Assembly (NCBI GenBank): GCA_905221605.1
Contig: CAJNDS010002821.1
Location: 204,691-268,690 of the forward strand
Direction: 5' to 3'
DNA from: Symbiodinium natans
Taxonomy: Eukaryota; Sar; Dinophyceae; Suessiales; Symbiodiniaceae
DNA: 64,000 nt
This document shows, in pieces, positions 34,081-46,009 of the stretch. The stretch's first letter is position 1. The number at the start of each line of letters is the position of its first letter. The position numbers and the translations under genes are program-made. A model generated the notes under the pieces. The model was not told the origin of the DNA, made no database searches, and saw only the letters and a program-made list of their open reading frames with translations.

Positions 34081-36480
34081 TTTGCTGGCTTTTCATAAAG
34101 CCTTTTGGTAGCCCTTGGGCGCTTCCTGGGGCTTTCTTGGGTAGCCATTGGGGGCTTCCTGGGGCTTTCTTGGCCCTTTTGTGGATAAAATGGAGGGGCG
34201 GGCGCCCAAAACCATCGATTTCAGTACTAAAAAAATCGCATTTTTACTTGCGGATCTGGCAAATCCTGGGTTTCCGGCTTTTTGAAGGCTTTTTGGAGCC
34301 TTTTGGTGGCTTTTAAAGCCTTTCTCCTGGGGCTTTCCTGGCCCTTTTGGGGATAAAATGGAGGGGCGCCCAAAACCATCGATTTCAGTACTAAAAATAG
34401 CATTTTTACTTGCGGGTCTGGCAAATCCTGGGCTTCCCGGCTTTTTGGGAGGCTTTTTGGAGCCTTTTGGCGGCTTTTAAAGCCTTTTGGTAGCCCTTGT
34501 GGGCTTCCTGGAGCTTTCCTGGCCCTTTTGGGGATAAAATGGAGGGGCGCCCAAAACTATCGATTTCAGCACTAAAAAACGCATTTTTACTTGCAAGTCT
34601 GGCAAATCCTGGGTTTCCGGCTTTTTGGGAAGCTTTTTGGAGCCTTTTGGTGGCTTTTAAAGCCTTTTGGTAGCCCTTGGGGGGCTTCCTGGAGCTTTCC
34701 TGGCCCTTTTGGGGATAAAATGGAGGGGCGCCCAAAACCATCGATTTCAGTACTAAAAAATAACATTTTTACTTGCGGGTCTAGCAAATCCTGTGTTTCT
34801 GGCTTTTTGGGAAGCTTTTTAAAGCCTTTTGGTGGCTTTTAAAGTTTTTTGGTAGCCCTTGGGGGCTTCCTGGGGCTTTCCTGGCCCTTTTGGGGGTAAA
34901 ATGGAGGGGCGCCCAAAACCATCGATTTCAGTACTAAAAAAAATCGCATTTTTACTTGCGGGTCTGGCAAATCCTTGGTTTCCGGCTTTTTGGTGGCTTT
35001 TTGAAGCTTTTTGGTGGCTTTTAAAAGCCTTTTGGTAGCCCTTGGGGGCTTCCTGGGGCTTTCCTGGCCCTTTTGGGGATAAAATGGAGGGGCGCCCAAA
35101 ACCATCGATTTCAGTACTAAAAAATCGCATTTTTACTTGCGGGTCCGGCAAATCCTGTGTTTCCGGCTTTTTGGGAGGCTTTTTGGAGCCTTTTGGTGGC
35201 TTTTAAAGCCTTTTGGTAGCCCTTGGGGGCTTCCTGGGGCTTTCCTGGCTCTTTTGTGGATAAAATGGAAGGGCGCCCAAAACCATCGATTTCAGTACTA
35301 AAAAATAGCATTTTTATTTGCGGGTCTGGCAAATCCTGTGTTTCCGGCTTTTTGGGAGGCTTTTTAGAGCCTTTTGGTGGCTTTTAAAGCCTTTTGGTAG
35401 CCCTTGGGGGCTTCCTGGGGCTTTCCTGGCCCTTTTGGGGATAAAATGGAGGGGCGCCCAAAACCATCGATTTCAGTACTAAAAAATCGTATTTTTACTT
35501 GCGGGTCTGGCAAATCCTGGGTTTCCGGCTTTTTGGGAGGCTTTTTAAAGCCTTTTGGTGGCTTTCAAAGTCTTTGGTAGCCGTTGGTGGCTTTCTGGGG
35601 CTTTCCTGGCCCTTTTGGGGATAAAATGGAGGGGCGCCCAAAACCATCGATTTCAGTACTAAAAAATCGCATTTTTACTTGCGGGTCTGGCAAATCCTGG
35701 GTTTCCGGCTTTTTGGGAGGCTTTTTGGAGCTGTTGGTGGGGCTTCCTGGGGCTTTCCTGGCCTTTTGTGGATAAAATGGAGTGGCGCCCAAAACCATCG
35801 ATATCAGTACTAAAAAATCGTATTTTTACTTGCGGGTCTGGCAAATCCTGGGTTTCCGGGTTTTTGGGAGGCTTTTTGGAGCCTTTTGGTGGCTTTTAAA
35901 GCCTTTTGGTAGCCCTTGGGGGCTTCCCGGGGCTTTCCTGGCCCTTTTGGGGATAAAATGGAAGGGCGCCCAAAACCATCGATTTCAGTATTAAAAAAAG
36001 CATTTTTACTTGCGGGTCTGGCAAATCCTGGGTTTCCGGCTTTTTGGGAAGCTTTTTGGAGCCTTTTGGCGGCTTTTAAAGCCTTTTGGTAGCCCTTGGG
36101 GGCTTCCTGGGGCTTTCCTTGCCCTTTTGGGATAAAATGGAAGGGCGCCCAAAACCATCGATTTCAGTACTAAAAAATCGCATTTTTACTTGCGGGTCTG
36201 GCAAATCCTGGGCTTCCGGCTTTTTAGGGCCTGGCAAATCCTGGGTTTCCGGCCTTTTGAAGGCCTTTTGGAGCCTTTTGGTGGCTTTTAAAGCCTTTTG
36301 GTGGCCCTTGGGGGCTTCCTGGGGCTTTCCTGGCCCTTTTGGGGATAAAATGGAGGGGCGCCCAAAACCATCGATTTCAGTACTAAAAAATCGCATGTTT
36401 ACTTGCGGGTCTGGCAAATCCTGGGTTTCCGGCTTTTTGGGGGGCTTTTGAAGCCTTTTGAAGCCTTTTGGTGGCTCTTG
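34081..36480. repeat. 181-bp tandem satellite, about 13 units
   Basis: The block CATCGATTTCAGTACTAAAA recurs at about 34212, 34378, 34559, 34738, 34920, 35102, 35284, 35466, 35646, 35797, 35978, 36158 and 36371. Most intervals are 179-182 bp, with exceptions of 166, 151 and 213. Units also share GGATAAAATGGAGGGGCGCC and ACTTGCGGGTCTGGCAAATC. Long frames on both strands are repeat translations. Confidence 0.96.
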
Positions 36481-36521
36481 GACCCTAGAAAGAAGCCTTT
36501 TTGAAGGCAAACTTTCCGTTT

Positions 36522-36603
36522 CAAGTGGGGTCGGAGTTTGAGGCAAGGGGGGGTCTCCAAAGACTATTTTGCCTTTAAAATTGCAAAATGCGACCCCCCC
36601 TTG
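36522..36603. mobile_element. 82-bp foldback/MITE-like element, copy 2
   Basis: CAAGTGGGGTCG (36522-36533) to CGACCCCCCCTTG (36591-36603), with the same core as 24858-24939. Confidence 0.5.
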
Positions 36604-36987
36604 ACCAAAATTAGGCATTGAAAAGCGCGCGGGGCCTGTCAGGCATTGTTTGACATTCCGATTCCTCTTTTGGGCTTTCGGATGCTTTTTGAAGCTTTCT
36701 AGGCCTTTTTCAAGCCCTCAGGAGCCTTCTGGAGCTTTAAAAGCCTTCAAAAACCCTGAATGCGCGCCGCGCGCGCGCGCGCGCGCGCCCCAGGATCAAG
36801 GGCTGAGGGTTTAGGGTATTTGCTTTAATGCAAAGCAAATCCGCGTACGCGGGGACCAGGCCTGGTCCCTAATGAGAACAGCTCCACGCTTGTGGTGCCA
36901 CGAACGTGCTACTTGTAAAGTTCCGTGGTATGCATCCTTCCGATTTGGGCAGCAAATCGCAAAAGTAGCGAGGGGCGCTTTGGCCGC
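36604..36987. other. Spacer with (GC)n microsatellite
   Basis: Low-gene-content sequence with an alternating GC run at about 36765-36788 and a short TTTAGGG remnant at about 36810. No gene is supported. Confidence 0.6.
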
Positions 36988-37103
36988 AGTTTAGGGTTTA
37001 GGGTTTAGGGTTTAGGGTTTAGGGTTTAGGGTTTAGGGTTTAGGGTTTAGGGTTTAGGGTTTAGGGTTTAGGGTTTAGGGTTTAGGGTTTAGGGTTTAGG
37101 GTT
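36988..37103 (+). repeat. Telomeric TTTAGGG array
   Basis: Sixteen units, G-strand on +. Confidence 0.98.
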
Positions 37104-37595
37104 CAGCACTCCGGGTCGAGCAGCTTTATGGTTAAGCTTTATTTACGGCTCGGATGTAACACCCACCCACCCAGAGAATCCCACTACATTGAGAAAGCCA
37201 AAAACGGCCAAATTCTGAAAATAAAGCGGCCAAATTCTGAAAATAAAGCGGCCAAATTCTGAAAATAAAGCGGCCAAATTCTGAAAATAAAGCGGCCAAA
37301 TTCTGAAAATAAAGCGGCCAAATTCTGAAAATAAAGCGGCCAAATTCTGAAAATAAAGCGGCCAAATTTGGCCGCTTTATTTTCAGAATTTGGCCGCTTT
37401 ATTTTCAGAATGAGCCAAAATCAGGCCAAAGGCTAATTGAATTTCAGAATTTGGCCGCTTTATTTTCAGAATTTGGCCGCTTTATTTTCAGAATTTGGCC
37501 GTTTTATTTTCAGAATTTGGCCGCTTTATTTTCAGAATTTGGCCGCTTCGGAATTTTGAAAATACAATTAAGGTTTAAATATATATGGTAGAGAG
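37104..37595. repeat. 22-bp tandem satellite module, copy 2, with internal inversion
   Basis: The same leader and the same right end as 33113-33716 in direct orientation, but the array flips at about 37366: units before it read as in copy 1, and those from 37366 to about 37548 are reverse complements, including the GCCTTTGGCCTGATTTTGG spacer. Confidence 0.95.
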
Positions 37596-37689
37596 GGTTT
37601 AGGGTTTAGGGTTTAGGGTTTAGGGTTTAGGGTTTAGGGTTTAGGGTTTAGGGTTTAGGGTTTAGGGTTTAGGGTTTAGGGTTTAGGGT
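37596..37689 (+). repeat. Telomeric TTTAGGG array
   Basis: Thirteen units, G-strand on +. Confidence 0.98.
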
Positions 37690-38920
37690 GTAGCATTGGT
37701 CAGCTGAACGCAAAAGTGTGAAGACATGCCCACCCCGAGGCCACCCAAACAATACTCATCACGAAACCAAGCCGGAGCCAGCCAAAGCCAAGCCAGCCAT
37801 TCAAATTTCACATATCGAACATGTTCAGAGCACACTAAGATAAAACACTGCGAATGCTTGGGACATTTGCGAGTCGTGAACTCTTGCCGAACTTGAGGCG
37901 AGCTGTCGGCGATTTCTTGGGGGGGTCACTTGGGAACAGTGGCTGATTGGGACACTAGGAAGTCGGAGATCATCTGGGCAGCATGTCGAGCACTGCCTGG
38001 GACATTTGCTACTTTGAGGGGGTGCCAAGGGTGTCCCTTGACTTCGGAGGTCACTTGGGGGCAGAAGGCAAAGGACCCCCCCCCCTCAGGTTTTGCGCAG
38101 GGGACGGTCTGGGCCGAAGGGCCCTCTCACAGAAAATGCAGAGCGTGAAGAGTCTGCAGGTTTTGCAAGAATCCCCCCCCACGCCGAAGCTCACTTGGCC
38201 AGAGAACGAAACTCACTAGAGCGGTCAAAGCGAGGGGTGGGACCTTTCAGGGCTTCCTGTCAGCTCCAGGGCCTTCTTTACTGGACATTTGCGACTTTGA
38301 GGCTTTGAGGGGGTGCCGAGGGTGTCCCTTGATGGGGGTTGAAGGGCCCTCTCACAGAAAATTTCAGGGCGTCAAGAGTCTCCAGAATTGCAAAAATCAG
38401 CTCCAGGGCCTTCTTTGGCAGCTTTCTGCCAGTGGAAGGGTTTCAAAACCAGGGCCAGGGCCGCCAGGGCCCAGGGCCAGGGGGGTCAGGGCCAGGGCCA
38501 GGGCCAAGAACCAGGGCCAGGGCCGGGCCAGGGCCAGGGCCAGGGCCAGGGCCGGCCAGGGCCAGCGCCAGGGCCAGGGCCAGGGCCAGGGCCAGAGCCA
38601 GGGTCAGGGCCAGAACCAGGGTCACAGCCAGAGACAGGGCCAGGGCCAGAGCCAAGGCCAGGGCCAGGGCCAGGGCCAGGCCAGGGCCAGGGCGGCCAGC
38701 CAGCCAGTGCCAGGGCCAGGGTCAGGGAATTGAAAAAGGATCCCCCAACTTGGGGTTCAGGGCACCAATACACATCTGAGACGAGCTAGGCGACTCTAGC
38801 TAGGCGACCCTCTCAGGAGTGTGCCTGGCAGGCTCTGCAGCCTAGCAGAGCCTGCCGTGGTCTCGCTGAGCGCTCGACTGCGCCCGCCTACCCCAACAGA
38901 GGTGAGAGGGGTGGCGGGCG
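37690..38920. repeat. Module Y, copy 1
   Basis: It starts GTGTAGCATTGGTCAGC, includes CCACCCAAACAATACTC (about 37741), a unique part with internal duplications such as GGGTGTCCCTTGA (38029, 38325), a (CCAGGG)n-type hexamer array (38449-38727), and a perfect 12-bp hairpin GGCAGGCTCTGC / GCAGAGCCTGCC (38827-38856). Near-identical to 44732-46009. Long Ala/Arg/Gly/Pro frames come from the hexamer array and are not genes. Confidence 0.9.
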
Positions 38921-39012
38921 GGTTTAGGGTTTAGGGTTTAGGGTTTAGGGTTTCGGGTTTAGGGTTTAGGGTTTAGGGTTTAGGGTTTAGGGTTTAGGGT
39001 TTAGGGTTTAGG
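38921..39012 (+). repeat. Telomeric TTTAGGG array
   Basis: Thirteen units, one TTTCGGG. Confidence 0.98.
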
Positions 39013-41363
39013 GCTTGTCGATTTAACATGCGTAGTGTATGGAAATAAAGACGGATGTCCGAAACCTTCAGCGCAAAAGAGTTCCGTCATGTACATGGAG
39101 CTCTACTTTCTCCCACCCCAGGATGCCACCCAAAGCATTTGTAAGACGCTTAAGTTCTTAAGCGTCGCTTATACTGATAATAGTGTTTGGTAAAGATATT
39201 TCAGAATATGTGTATATAGACCATGCACTGACACAGTAAATGGCTGTAATTATGTTCCATAATTACCATTTACTTCTAGGTAAGACTAGAAAGTCGGCTT
39301 CGCTAAAGCTTTTGGGTGGCTTAGGAGGGCTTACCCCCTCCTGTGGGGTACCCCACACAGAAAAACGCCTTGTTTTGGAATAATTTTTGGCTCCAAGCAC
39401 GATTTAGAAAGGCCAGACAAAGAAAAACGCACTTAAAGAGGCTACACACAAAGAAACGCACTGTTTTGGAATAATTTTTGGCCCCAAGCACGATTTAGTA
39501 AGGCCAGACAAAGAAAAACACGCTGTTCCCGAGTAATTTTTGGCTCCAAGGCCTTTGGCTGGCCACAAGCACTCGAGGGTCCATTTTTTGATCCGGGTTT
39601 GACTGGGGCTTAGGGTGGCTTCCCCTCTCCTGGGCTACCCCACAGGAAAGCTACAATTCCAGAAAATGAAGGGGTAATTTCCGCTAGATAAAATCTATTT
39701 AAAATTAACTGGGAATCGAGCCATTTTTCCCGAATCCTGGGGTACCCCCCACGGAGCCTCCCTGGGACCTTCAAAAAAGCTTTCAGCCTCTTTCAGACCT
39801 TCGAAAGAGCTTCAGAGAGGCCACACAAAGAGAAACGCACCGTTTTGGAGTAATTTTTGGCTTCAACCACGATTTAGCAAGGCCAGACAAAGAAAAACGC
39901 ACTGTTCCCGAGTAATTTTTGGCTCCAAGGCCTTTGGCTGGCCACGAGCACTCGAGGGTCCATTTTTTGATCCGGGTTTGACTGGGGCTTAGGGTGGCTT
40001 ACCCTCTCCTGGGCTACCCCACAGGAAAGCTACAATTCCAGAAAATGAGGGGGTAATTTCCGCTATATAAAATCTATTTAAAATTAACTGGGAATCGAGC
40101 CATTTTTCCCGAATCCTGGGGTACCCCCCACGGAGCCTCCCTGGGACCTTCAAAAAAAGCTTTCAGCTTCCTTCAGACTTTCGAAAGAGCTTCAGAGAGG
40201 CCACACAAAGAGAAACGCACTGTTTTGGAGTAATTTTTGGCTTCAACCACGATTTCGCAAGGCCAGACAAGAAAAACGCACTGCCCCGAGTAATTTTTAG
40301 CTCCAAGGCCTTTGGCTGGCCACGAGCACTCGAGGGTCCATTTTTTGATCCGGGTTTGACTGGGGCTTAGGGTGGCTTACCCTCTCCTGGGCTACCCCAC
40401 AGGAAAGCTACAATTCCAGAAAATGAGGGGGTAATTTCCGCTATATAAAATCTATTTAAAATTAACTGGGAATCGAGCCATTTTTCCCGAATCCTGGCGT
40501 ACCCCCCACGGAGCCTCCCTGGGACCTTCAAAAAAGCTTTCAGCCTCTTTCAGACCTTCGAAAGAGCTTCAGAGAGGCCACACAAAGAGAAACGCACCGT
40601 TTTGGAGTAATTTTTGGCTTCAACCACGATTTAGCAAGGCCAGACAAAGAAAAACGCACTGTTCCCGAGTAATTTTTGGCTCCAAGGCCTTTGGCTGGCC
40701 ACGAGCACTCGAGGGTCCATTTTTTGATCCGGTTTTGACTGGGGCTTAGGGTGGCTTACCCTCTCCTGGGCTACCCCACAGGAAAGCTACAATTCCAGAA
40801 AATGAGGGGGTAATTTCCGCTATATAAAATCTATTTAAAATTAACTGGGAATCGAGCCATTTTTCCCGAATCCTGGGGTACCCCCCACGGAGCCTCCCTG
40901 GGACCTTCAAAAAAGCTTTCAGCCTCCTTCAGACCTTCGAAAGAGCTTCAGAGAGGCCACACAAAGAGAAACGCACTGTTTTGGAGTAATTTTTGGTTTC
41001 ATTTTTGGCTTCAACCACGATTTAGCAAGGCCAGACAAAGAAAAACGCGCTGTTCCCGAGTAATTTTTGGCTCCAGGCATTTGGCTGGCCACGAGCACGC
41101 TAGGGTCCAAAAAAGGTTTGATGTCAGGGTTTTAGGGCATTAAATAACTCTTGTATTAGTACTGACAGTACTGTCTATAGAAATATTAAAGAATATTTGT
41201 ATACAGACATGCACTTACCTGTAAATGGCTGTAATTATATTCTATAATTACCATTTACCTCTAGGTAAGACTTAGAAGGTCATTTGTTTACATTCCCGTC
41301 AAGGTGTGTTACGCTCCTGTACGTGAGAAGGCTTTAGCTGAGCACTCAGGCTTGAGCTTAAGA
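39013..41363. repeat. Module X, copy 2 (long form, 378-bp internal repeat)
   Basis: Same ends as module X1. Four internal units of about 378-379 bp, marked by GGGACCTTCAAAAAA at 39764, 40143, 40521 and 40900, with the shared phrases CCGAGTAATTTTTGGCTCC and GGTAATTTCCGCTATATAA. A hairpin lies near each end: 39235-39274 and 41214-41269. No gene is supported. Confidence 0.92.
41214..41269. repeat. Conserved long hairpin, right copy in module X2
   Basis: Arms CTTACCT/AGGTAAG, GTAAATGG/CCATTTAC and TAATTATA/TATAATTA pair around loop TTC, with bulges CTG and CTCT, 23 pairs in all. The innermost pair is A-T where the left-end copy has G-C, a paired change. Confidence 0.88.
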
Positions 41364-41484
41364 GTTTAGGGTTTAGGGTTTAGGGTTTAGGGTTTAGGGT
41401 TTAGGGTTTAGGGTTTAGGGTTTAGGGTTTAGGGTTTAGGGTTTAGGGTTTAGGGTTTAGGGTTTAGGGTTTAGGGTTTAGGGT
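41364..41484 (+). repeat. Telomeric TTTAGGG array
   Basis: About 17 units, G-strand on +. Confidence 0.98.
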
Positions 41485-43832
41485 GTGTCAGGGGAGGGCG
41501 CGCGCTCGGGTGTGAAACACCCCGGGCCGCGCGCTCGCGTTGCCCGTCAACCCACCCCGGCCACCCAAACTATACTCTATTAGGGTTTAGGGTTTATGGA
41601 ATTTACTTTCTTGTGCTCTGATGCTTGCTTTGATGTTTTTAAAGTTGCGCTGTTAGGGTTTAAGCTGGGGTTGGGGGTAGCCTCGGCCCTTTTCGGGCCT
41701 TCGGCGTGTCAGGGCCCGTAGAGGCCCTTATTTATTTGAAGGTCAGGGAAACCCTTTGTGTCTGCTTTTGGATTCCCCTTCTTTAAGGGCCTCAATTAAG
41801 CATCGATTTCACTACCAAAAAATCGCATTTTTCATTGCGGGTACGGGCGTCTTGGGGTCCCCCTTCTTTTAGGGGGCCTTTTGAAGCCTTTTGAAGTATT
41901 TTGGTGGCTCTTGGGGTCTCTCGGGGCCTTGTTCGGACCTTCGGCGTGTCAGGGGCCGTAGAGGCTTTATTCATTTAAAGGTCAGGGAACCTATTAATGA
42001 ATTTTTCGCCAATGAGTCTTTCAATCGCTAGGGTTTAAGCTCGGGTTCGGGGTAGCCTCGGCCCTTTTCGGGCCTTCGGCAAGTTAGGGCCCGTAGAGGC
42101 CCTTATTTGCTTGAAGGCCTTCGTAGGGTTTTGCGGTGTTAGGGTTTAAGCTGGGGTTCGGGGTAGCCTCGGCCCTTTTCGGGCCTTCGGCACGTTAGGG
42201 CCCGTAGAGGCCCTTATTTGCTTGAAGGCCGTCGTAGGGTTTTGCGGTGTCAGGGTTTAGGCTGGGGTTCGGGGTAGTTTCGGTCCTTTTCGGGCCTTCG
42301 GCACGTGGGCTAGGGGAGCCATCGATTTCAATACTAAAAGGCGGGCAGGGGCCTTAAAACAATGTTTTCAATATTCTCATTGTGGGCACGGACAATCTTG
42401 TGGTCCCCCTTCTTTTAGTGGGCCTTTTGAAGCTTTTGAAGCTTTTGGTGGCTCTTGGCGCCTCTTGGGGGCTTCCTGGGCCCTTAGCCGAGCCCTGGTT
42501 GGGGGGGCCCTTGGCAGGGTGTTAGGCCCTTGGTCCGGCAAGGGGCCTTGGCCAAGGGGGCGTATTGTTGGGGGTCCTTGACTCAGGGGTCTTGGCCGGT
42601 CCTTGGCTCCCTTGGCTTGGGGGGCCCTTGGCCTGGGCCCTTGGCTGACAGGCGGCCTGAAAGACCTTGCCTTGGCGGGGACCTATTGGCCGACAAGCCC
42701 TTGGTCCGGCAGGCCCTTGGCCCGGGCACGCTTGGCGGCTTGGCCGGGGGTCTGGGCCCGGCCCTTGGCCCGGAGGGCCTGGTCCGGGGAGCCCTTGGCC
42801 CGGGGGGCCTTGGGTGGGGGGGCCCTTGGCCCGGGCCCGAAGGCCCTTGGCCCGGAAAAGTTTTTGGGGGCCCTTGGTCCAGGGGGCCCTGGGCCCGGAG
42901 GGCCCTTGGCCCGGGGGGCCCTTGGCCCGGGGGGCCCTTGGCCGGGGGGCCCTTGGCCCCTTGGCCCGGTGGGCCCTTGGCCCGGTGGGCCCTTGGCCCT
43001 TGGCCCGGTGGGCCCTTGGCCCGGGAGGCCCGGGCCCTTGGCCCGGAGAGCCCCTGCCTTGGCCGGGGGGCCCTTGCCTTGGCCCGGGGGGCCCTTGCCT
43101 TGGCCCGGGGGGCCCTTGCCTTGGCCGGGGGGCCCTTGCCTTGGCCTGGGGGCCCTTGCCTTGGCCGGCGCCCTTGGCCGGGGGGCCCTTGCCTTGGCCC
43201 GGGGGGCCCTTGCCTTGGCCCGTAAGGCCCTTGCCTTGGCCCGGGGCCCTTGCCTTGGCCCGGGGGGCCCTTGCCTTGGCCCGGCGGGCCCTTGGCCCGG
43301 GGGGTTCTGGGCCCAAAATGGCCCTTGGCCCGGCCCTTGGCCCGGGGGGCCCTTGGCCCGGGGGGCCCTTGGCCCGGGGGGCCCTTTTTTGGCCCGGGGC
43401 CCTTGGGTTGGGGGGCCCTTGGCCCGGGGGGCCCTTGGCCCGGGGCCTGGAAATCCGTGTCAAAGCCCCCAAAATCACGAAATTGAGCAACCAGCCTGCC
43501 CGGACCCCTCGCCAGCCTCCTGGTCCAGGAATCCAGCTACCAGGGACCAGGGGGCCCCCGGGGGGGGGGCCCGACAAACCCTGAACCCAAAACCCTGAAC
43601 CGACCTCCAGAGGCAAAGGGTTACGGTTTGGGGTTATACTTTAGCTACGCTAAAGGTGGTCTGGGTGCCGGCCATCCCTTAGCCGAGTACTGACGTTGTC
43701 GTAAAAAAGGCCGATGTCCGTTGGCCTGTCCAGGACAGACGGTGAGGCTTAACCCTCACCTTTCCGTTTCTCTTTTCGCTTGGGCGCTCGGGCTGTAAGG
43801 CCCTCGGCCGAGCGTTCGGGGTCTTGCTCGCT
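41485..43832. repeat. Module Z, copy 1, with GGCCCTTGGCCC array
   Basis: The left end (GCGCGCTCGGGTGTGAAA...CCACCCAAAC) and right end (AAAGGTGGTCTGG...GGTGAGGC...CCCTCACC) are shared with 30298-31493. The interior has several copies of a roughly 145-bp block containing GGCCCTTTTCGGGCCTTCGG (41690-42310) and a GGGCCCTTGGCCCGG array (about 42485-43445). The array leaves several frames open on both strands as Gly/Pro/Ala/Arg repeats; no gene is claimed. Confidence 0.9.
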
Positions 43833-44542
43833 TAGGGTTTAGGGTTTAGGGTTTAGGGTTTAGGGTTTAGGGTTTAGGGTTTAGGGTTTAGGGTTTAGGG
43901 TTTAGGGTTTAGGGTTTAGGGTTTAGGGTTTAGGGTTTAGGGTTTAGGGTTTAGGGTTTAGGGTTTAGGTGTTAGGGGTTAGGGTTTTTAGGGTTTATGG
44001 GTTTAGGGTTTAGGGTTTAGGGTTTAGGGTTTATGGGTTTTGGGTTTATGGGTTTTGGGTTTATGGGTTTAGGGTTTATGGGTTTAGGGTTTAGGGTTTA
44101 GGGTTTAGGGTTTAGGGTTTAGGGTTTAGGGTTTAGGGTTTAGGGTTTAGGGTTTAGGGTTTAGGGTTTAGGGTTTAGGGTTTAGGGTTTAGGGTTTAGG
44201 GTTTAGGGTTTAGGGTTTAGGTTTTAGGGTTTAGGGTTTAGGGTTTAGGGTTTAGGGTTTAGGGTTTAGGGTTTAGGTTAGGGTTTAGGGTTTAGGGTTT
44301 AGGGTTTAGGGTTTAGGGTTTAGGGTTTAGGGTTTAGGGTTTAGGGTTTAGGGTTTAGGGTTTAGGGTTTAGGGTTTAGGGTTTAGGGTTTAGGGTTTAG
44401 GGTTTAGGGGTTAGGTTGTAGGGTTTAGGGTTTAGGGTTTAGGGTTTAGGGTTTAGGGTTTAGGGTTTAGGGTTTAGGGTTTAGGGTTAGGGTTTAGGGT
44501 TTAGGGTTTAGGGTTTAGGGTTTAGGGTTTAGGGTTTAGGGT
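43833..44542 (+). repeat. Longest telomeric array in the window
   Basis: About 710 bp of TTTAGGG with a cluster of variants at 43970-44085 (TTTATGGG, GTTTTGGG types) and isolated indels at about 44220, 44275, 44410 and 44485. It runs into the N gap. Confidence 0.98.
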
Positions 44543-44642
44543 NNNNNNNNNNNNNNNNNNNNNNNNNNNNNNNNNNNNNNNNNNNNNNNNNNNNNNNNNN
44601 NNNNNNNNNNNNNNNNNNNNNNNNNNNNNNNNNNNNNNNNNN
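44543..44642. other. 100-N assembly gap
   Basis: Exactly 100 Ns inside a telomeric array, the usual placeholder for a gap of unknown length. The order and distance of the two sides are therefore not established by sequence. Confidence 1.
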
Positions 44643-44731
44643 GAGGGTTTAGGGTTTAGGGTTTAGGGTTTAGGGTTTAGGGTTTAGGGTTTAGGGTTTA
44701 GGGTTTAGGGTTTAGGGTTTAGGGTTTAGGG
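44643..44731 (+). repeat. Telomeric TTTAGGG array right of the gap
   Basis: Twelve units. It starts GAGGG like the array at 37592, showing that the contig begins at the homologous place. Confidence 0.98.
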
Positions 44732-46009
44732 TGTAGCATTGGTCAGCTGAACGCGTTAGTGTGAAGACATGCCCACCCCGAGGCCACCCAAACAATACTC
44801 ATCACGAAACCAAACCGGAGCCAGCCAAAGCCAAGCCAGCCATTAAAATTTCACATATCGAACATGTTCAGAGCACACTAAGATAAAACACTGCGAATGC
44901 TTGGGACATTTGCGAGTCGTGAACTCTTGCCGAACTTGAGGCGAGCTGTCGGCGATTTCTTGGGGGGGTCACTTGGGAACAGTGGCTGATTGGGACACTA
45001 GGAAGTCGGAGATCATCTGGGCAGCATGTCGAGCACTGCCTGGGACATTTGCTACTTTGAGGGGGTGCCAAGGGTGTCCCTTGACTTCGGAGGTCACTTG
45101 GGGGCAGAAGGCAAAGGACCCCCCCCCCTCAGGTTTTGCGCAGGGGACGGTCTGGGCCGAAGGGCCCTCTCACAGAAAATGCAGAGCGTGAAGAGTCTGC
45201 AGGTTTTGCAAGAATCCCCCCCCACGCCGAAGCTCACTTGGCCAGAGAACGAAACTCACTAGAGCGGTCAAAGCGAGGGGTGGGACCTTTCAGGGCTTCC
45301 TGTCAGCTCCAGGGCCTTCTTTACTGGACATTTGCGACTTTGAGGCTTTGAGGGGGTGCCGAGGGTGTCCCTTGATGGGGGTTGAAGGGCCCTCTCACAG
45401 AAAATTTCAGGGCGTCAAGAGTCTCCAGAATTGCAAAAATCAGCTCCAGGGCCTTCTTTGGCAGCTTTCTGCCAGTGGAAAAAATCAGCTCCAGGGCCTT
45501 CTTTGGCAGCTTTCTGCCAGTGGAAGGGTTTCAAAACCAGGGCCAGGGCCGCCAGGGCCCAGGGCCAGGGGGGTCAGGGCCAGGGCCAGGGCCAAGAACC
45601 AGGGCCAGGGCCGGGCCAGGGCCAGGGCCAGGGCCAGGGCCGGCCAGGGCCAGCGCCAGGGCCAGGGCCAGGGCCAGGGCCAGAGCCAGGGTCAGGGCCA
45701 GAACCAGGGTCACAGCCAGAGACAGGGCCAGGGCCAGAGCCAAGGCCAGGGCCAGGGCCAGGGCCAGGCCAGGGCCAGGGCGGCCAGCCAGCCAGTGCCA
45801 GGGCCAGGGTCAGGGAATTGAAAAAGGATCCCCCAACTTGGGGTTCAGGGCACCAATACACATCTGAGACGAGCTAGGCGACTCTAGCTAGGCGACCCTC
45901 TCAGGAGTGTGCCTGGCAGGCTCTGCAGCCTAGCAGAGCCTGCCGTGGTCTCGCTGAGCGCTCGACTGCGCCCGCCTACCCCAACAGAGGTGAGAGGGGT
46001 GGCGGGCGG
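44732..46009. repeat. Module Y, copy 2
   Basis: Nearly identical to 37690-38920, plus a 45-bp tandem duplication (45481-45525) containing CAGCTCCAGGGCCTTC. Hexamer array at 45537-45815; the 12-bp hairpin is at 45915-45944. Confidence 0.92.

Noticed and set aside
34227-36618. Many 60-180-codon frames in the 181-bp satellite
   Set aside because: They follow unit boundaries, occur on both strands and start anew in every unit.
38443-38789. Open frames through the CCAGGG hexamer array (also 45531-45877)
   Set aside because: Low-complexity Ala/Arg/Gly/Gln translations in all frames; no start context or domain.
42485-43616. Long open frames (up to 364 codons) on both strands through the GGCCCTTGGCCC array
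   Set aside because: Several frames on both strands are open at once and encode only Gly/Pro/Ala/Arg repeats; this is a property of the repeat lacking stops.
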